Positions 61,644 through 64,000 of a stretch of 64,000 bases of DNA are shown in pieces. The position numbers and the translations under genes are program-made. The stretch comes from Halichondria panicea. Lineage: Eukaryota; Porifera; Demospongiae; Suberitida; Halichondriidae. The stretch covers positions 4,145,803 through 4,209,802 of the forward strand of contig NC_087380.1 in NCBI RefSeq assembly GCF_963675165.1, written 5' to 3'. The notes beneath the pieces were generated by a model. The model saw only the letters and a program-made list of their open reading frames with translations, ran no database searches and was not told where the DNA came from. Position 1 is the stretch's first letter; each line of letters opens with the position of its first letter.

Positions 61644-63713
61644 TTAAGAGTCGGAAACTCCTGAGAATTGACTATACTCTTGCTGGAGGGTGACCAGTTT
61701 AAACAAGGCTCTCACTAATTCTTTGCCAACAGCATTGCCGAATTTTTCCTTTAGTACTTCTTTGTACAATGTCTTCAGATCAAAGATTAGAATTCCCACT
61801 TCAAAGACCTCCATCTGACTGAGCAAGCTTTCCTACACATTGATACAGTAGATTATAATCCCATATACTAATCAGTAAAGAACACAAGGTTATACTTTAA
61901 AAAGGGATAACCAATGAATGCATGCATGTACATGTAACTAAAGGAGCAAGCAACACTTATACATGTTTCCAAGCCAGTACATAAAATTTGCTTACAGGAT
62001 CTGGGAGGTTAGCAGCGGTTTCTAGTTCGTTACTGGACTCGCTTGGTGTCCTCTCCATATATGTGATAGTACTTAGGAAAAGGGCCCTAACGCGGGCATT
62101 TTCAAATCAGTTTTTATTGTTGAATCGGATAGAGCGTCCTTTAAGCTTCAAAATGATACCAAGATTGACCTCCTAGCTACTTTCTTTCCGGAGATATGTT
62201 CGAGGGAACGCTACAAAGGTATTGCAACGCCCTCTGAGTAAATGACGCTCAAACGCCATGAATAATTGAAGTCAATTATTGCTTTCCGGGCACTTCCGTA
62301 TACTCATAAAGCTTCGTAAAAGATGTTCTGGAGAAGACAAGTTAGTTAGATGAAGGCTAGGCGTTCTAGGACTCTCTAGCTAGCTAGTATAGCTATGTAG
62401 CTGGATTGCTTGGCACCTAGGAAGGATCTTCGAAGAAATAAAGAGACAAAGACTCCCGTCGCTCGAATGGTAAGCTCTCATGTCTTGTTATAAGCTTGTA
62501 CTTATTATCTGTGTAATGTATCAGTCTTATAAAAGATCCCTCACTTGTATGGAGCCTACAGAAGTGTCTCTGTCCTTCATACAACTTAAAGGAAGCCTAA
62601 GTGATCTATTATAGGTAGTGTTTCACTTAGTATTCGTCCATATCTATCTAAGGCTTGATACAACTTATTAGTAGCCTTATAAGAAGCTTTCCTCCTTTAA
62701 TTTAGTACTGGTATCACTGCCATTGTGCTTAGTAGTAACAGGCCTGATGGGATGGGTGATCACATCATGGAGGGCCCAGGAAACTGCGTGGAATTGTCGT
62801 ATAACATTTATATTAATGGTTCCCCCAGGTGGTGGTAAGTGTCGGAGGCCTGAGAAACGCTAGTCTATTGGCTAGAATGTAAGTGACATTGATATTGTGT
62901 CTATCTTAACTTACTACTTATCTGTAGGTTGTTATGGAGTGTTTATGAGGACAAGTGGCACGGGATACGTACATCTAAAGAAACAAGAGTGGATCTGCGC
63001 CAAGCTAGCTAGCTAGATAGCTGCTCTTTCTAATCTATTTCTGTTGCTAAATTATGTTTGTTAAGAAGTGGAGCTATAATATACCTGGCTCCTCTTGATG
63101 ATTGTAAGTACTGGGCTGATGAAATAGTCCTGTACAAGTTGTCATCTTTTATTTGTTAAAAATAATTAACAATAATAGGGAAATTCCCTGGGAATTTCCC
63201 CACACGTAGACAGTAAATTTCATTGTAAAAAATGAACGTTCGGTGAGTTTCTTCAACGTCCGCGCTTGACCTGTTTAAAGCTTCGTAGAGACCCAAATTT
63301 TACAGGTAGGTAGAGGAAGGGTTGAAGTTAGCACCTGTGAAAAAAAATTTTTTTGCCCATGTTTTTCATTTCTACTAAATTGGCCTATAGCTTAATTTAA
63401 TTATTGCCGCGTTAAGGGCCCTTTTCCTAAGTACTATCACATATTCTTCCTTGGTGAGAGACATGAGTTTGGACTGCAACTGAAGAAAATGTTAAGTGAA
63501 TACGGAAATGAAGTAATATTATATTCTCAAGCTCTTTTTTCACACTTCTGAGACTAATTAATCCAGTTTCCACGGTACACTAACCTTCTCCTTTGCCTCC
63601 ACCATGTTTTCGTTTGGTTCCAAAAACGAAGGCTCAAATACTCCAAGTTCAGGGCTAGTGAGTGCTGTTAGCACTCTGGCCTTTTCAAGGGCATGCAACC
63701 CCCAAAGAAGCCG
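61644..63713 (-). pseudogene. Unrecognised gene with a coding exon split by a transposon
   Basis: Minus strand. Last exon 61832-61644 begins after a GTGTAG acceptor, has 62 codons (YKEVLKEKFGNAVGKELVRA, helical) and ends in TAA. The exon before it ends at 61996 (GTAAGC donor). Its other part lies at 63479-63442, after a TTCTTCAG acceptor, on the far side of a 1,380-bp transposon at 62062-63441. Removing the transposon and one TA makes the frame continuous, with no stop, through ...TKEEYMERTPSE. A further exon, up to 63713 and ending at the donor after 63585, fits in phase 0 and reads LEKARVLTALTSPELGVFEP; its own start was not found and a stop lies at 63714-63716. ATG 62058, just inside the surviving part, could still start an 83-residue product. 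I do not recognise the family. Confidence 0.55.
62062..63441. mobile_element. 1,380-bp TA-target DNA transposon, non-autonomous
   Basis: Terminal inverted repeats TGTGATAGTACTTAGGAAAA + GGGCCC are perfect for 26 bp at both ends and go on to AACGCGG after a one-base difference. TA is duplicated at 62060-62061 and 63442-63443. The length and the TA target fit a Tc1/mariner-like element, but no transposase frame is present in the interior. It splits a coding exon. Confidence 0.85.
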
Positions 63714-63716
63714 TCA

Positions 63717-64000
63717 CTCTCTACTGGGACAAGCCTGTGTTAGAGAGAACTGATAATCAGAATCATTCTTAACCAACAGAATCTTGTTAACCTAAGGCAC
63801 ATATAGGCAGCCGTGGGTTATTACCCGAGGCACGTGGGCGGCCACAGGTATATACAGCATGGATAGCCTTCACACAACAAGTTATTAGTTTTAATAGTGG
63901 CAGAATTTGATGTTAAACCTTCGTTGTCAAGCAAAATCTAAGAAGCTTGTGACTGTGACTAAGAAGCTCTAGCACTGCATTTACAGCATGGTAGCCTCCA
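63717..64000. other. Right edge, no exon recognised
   Basis: A possible acceptor on the minus strand (CTCTCTAACACAG) is followed by a short frame LVPVESDGFFGGCMPLKRPE. That frame is offset by one from the exon at 63713-63585. This may reflect a frameshift in the same gene or chance. Confidence 0.3.

Noticed and set aside
1-64000. tRNA, rRNA, CRISPR and prokaryotic features
   Set aside because: None recognised on reading both strands; the window is eukaryotic. A covariance-model scan could still find a degenerate tRNA-like SINE.

Overview
The window is animal nuclear DNA. It is AT-rich, has GT-AG spliceosomal introns and is dense in small inverted-repeat transposons. The gene content fits an early-branching invertebrate, most likely a demosponge: a sacsin-like chaperone, a death-domain protein of a type I associate with sponge genomes, a stand-alone P2X7-ballast-like domain, a membrane epoxide hydrolase and a Rab-like GTPase. 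The sponge assignment is inference from content; no species marker such as rRNA or mitochondrial DNA is present.

Layout. 1-1500: 5' end of an unrecognised minus-strand gene. 1631-3712: a giant foldback element built of 8-bp units. 3800-6110: a 49-bp minisatellite followed by a decayed reverse-transcriptase element. 6854-24923 (minus): a three-exon sacsin-like gene whose last coding exon is 12.7 kb. 27011-30351 (minus): a three-exon death-domain gene that starts with a hydrophobic leader ending in a canonical 2A translational-skipping motif. 31000-42250: gene-poor repeat country with TTAGGG-like arrays, a 4.7-kb inverted-repeat element inserted in them, a 125-bp satellite and several MITEs. 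42481-44600: a dead, 5'-truncated LINE. 45352-49602 (minus): a Rab-like GTPase with a C-terminal membrane anchor instead of prenylation cysteines, divergently arranged with 49796-57595 (plus), a nine-exon EPHX4-type epoxide hydrolase. The last intron of that hydrolase contains a complete four-exon P2X7-ballast-like gene (55909-56664). 57600-61640: mostly MITEs and featureless sequence. 61644-63713 (minus): an unrecognised gene with one coding exon split by a 1.38-kb transposon.

Gene models were assembled by hand from splice-site consensus, phase matching and protein-family continuity. The sacsin, epoxide hydrolase, Rab and ballast-domain models close in frame over all exons. Nothing suggests an operon. 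The genes are independent cellular genes (chaperone, death-fold signalling, vesicle GTPase, membrane hydrolase), some in close or nested arrangement. The strongest leads are the 2A-leader death-domain gene, the tail-anchored Rab with a substituted P-loop, and the transposon-split exon.
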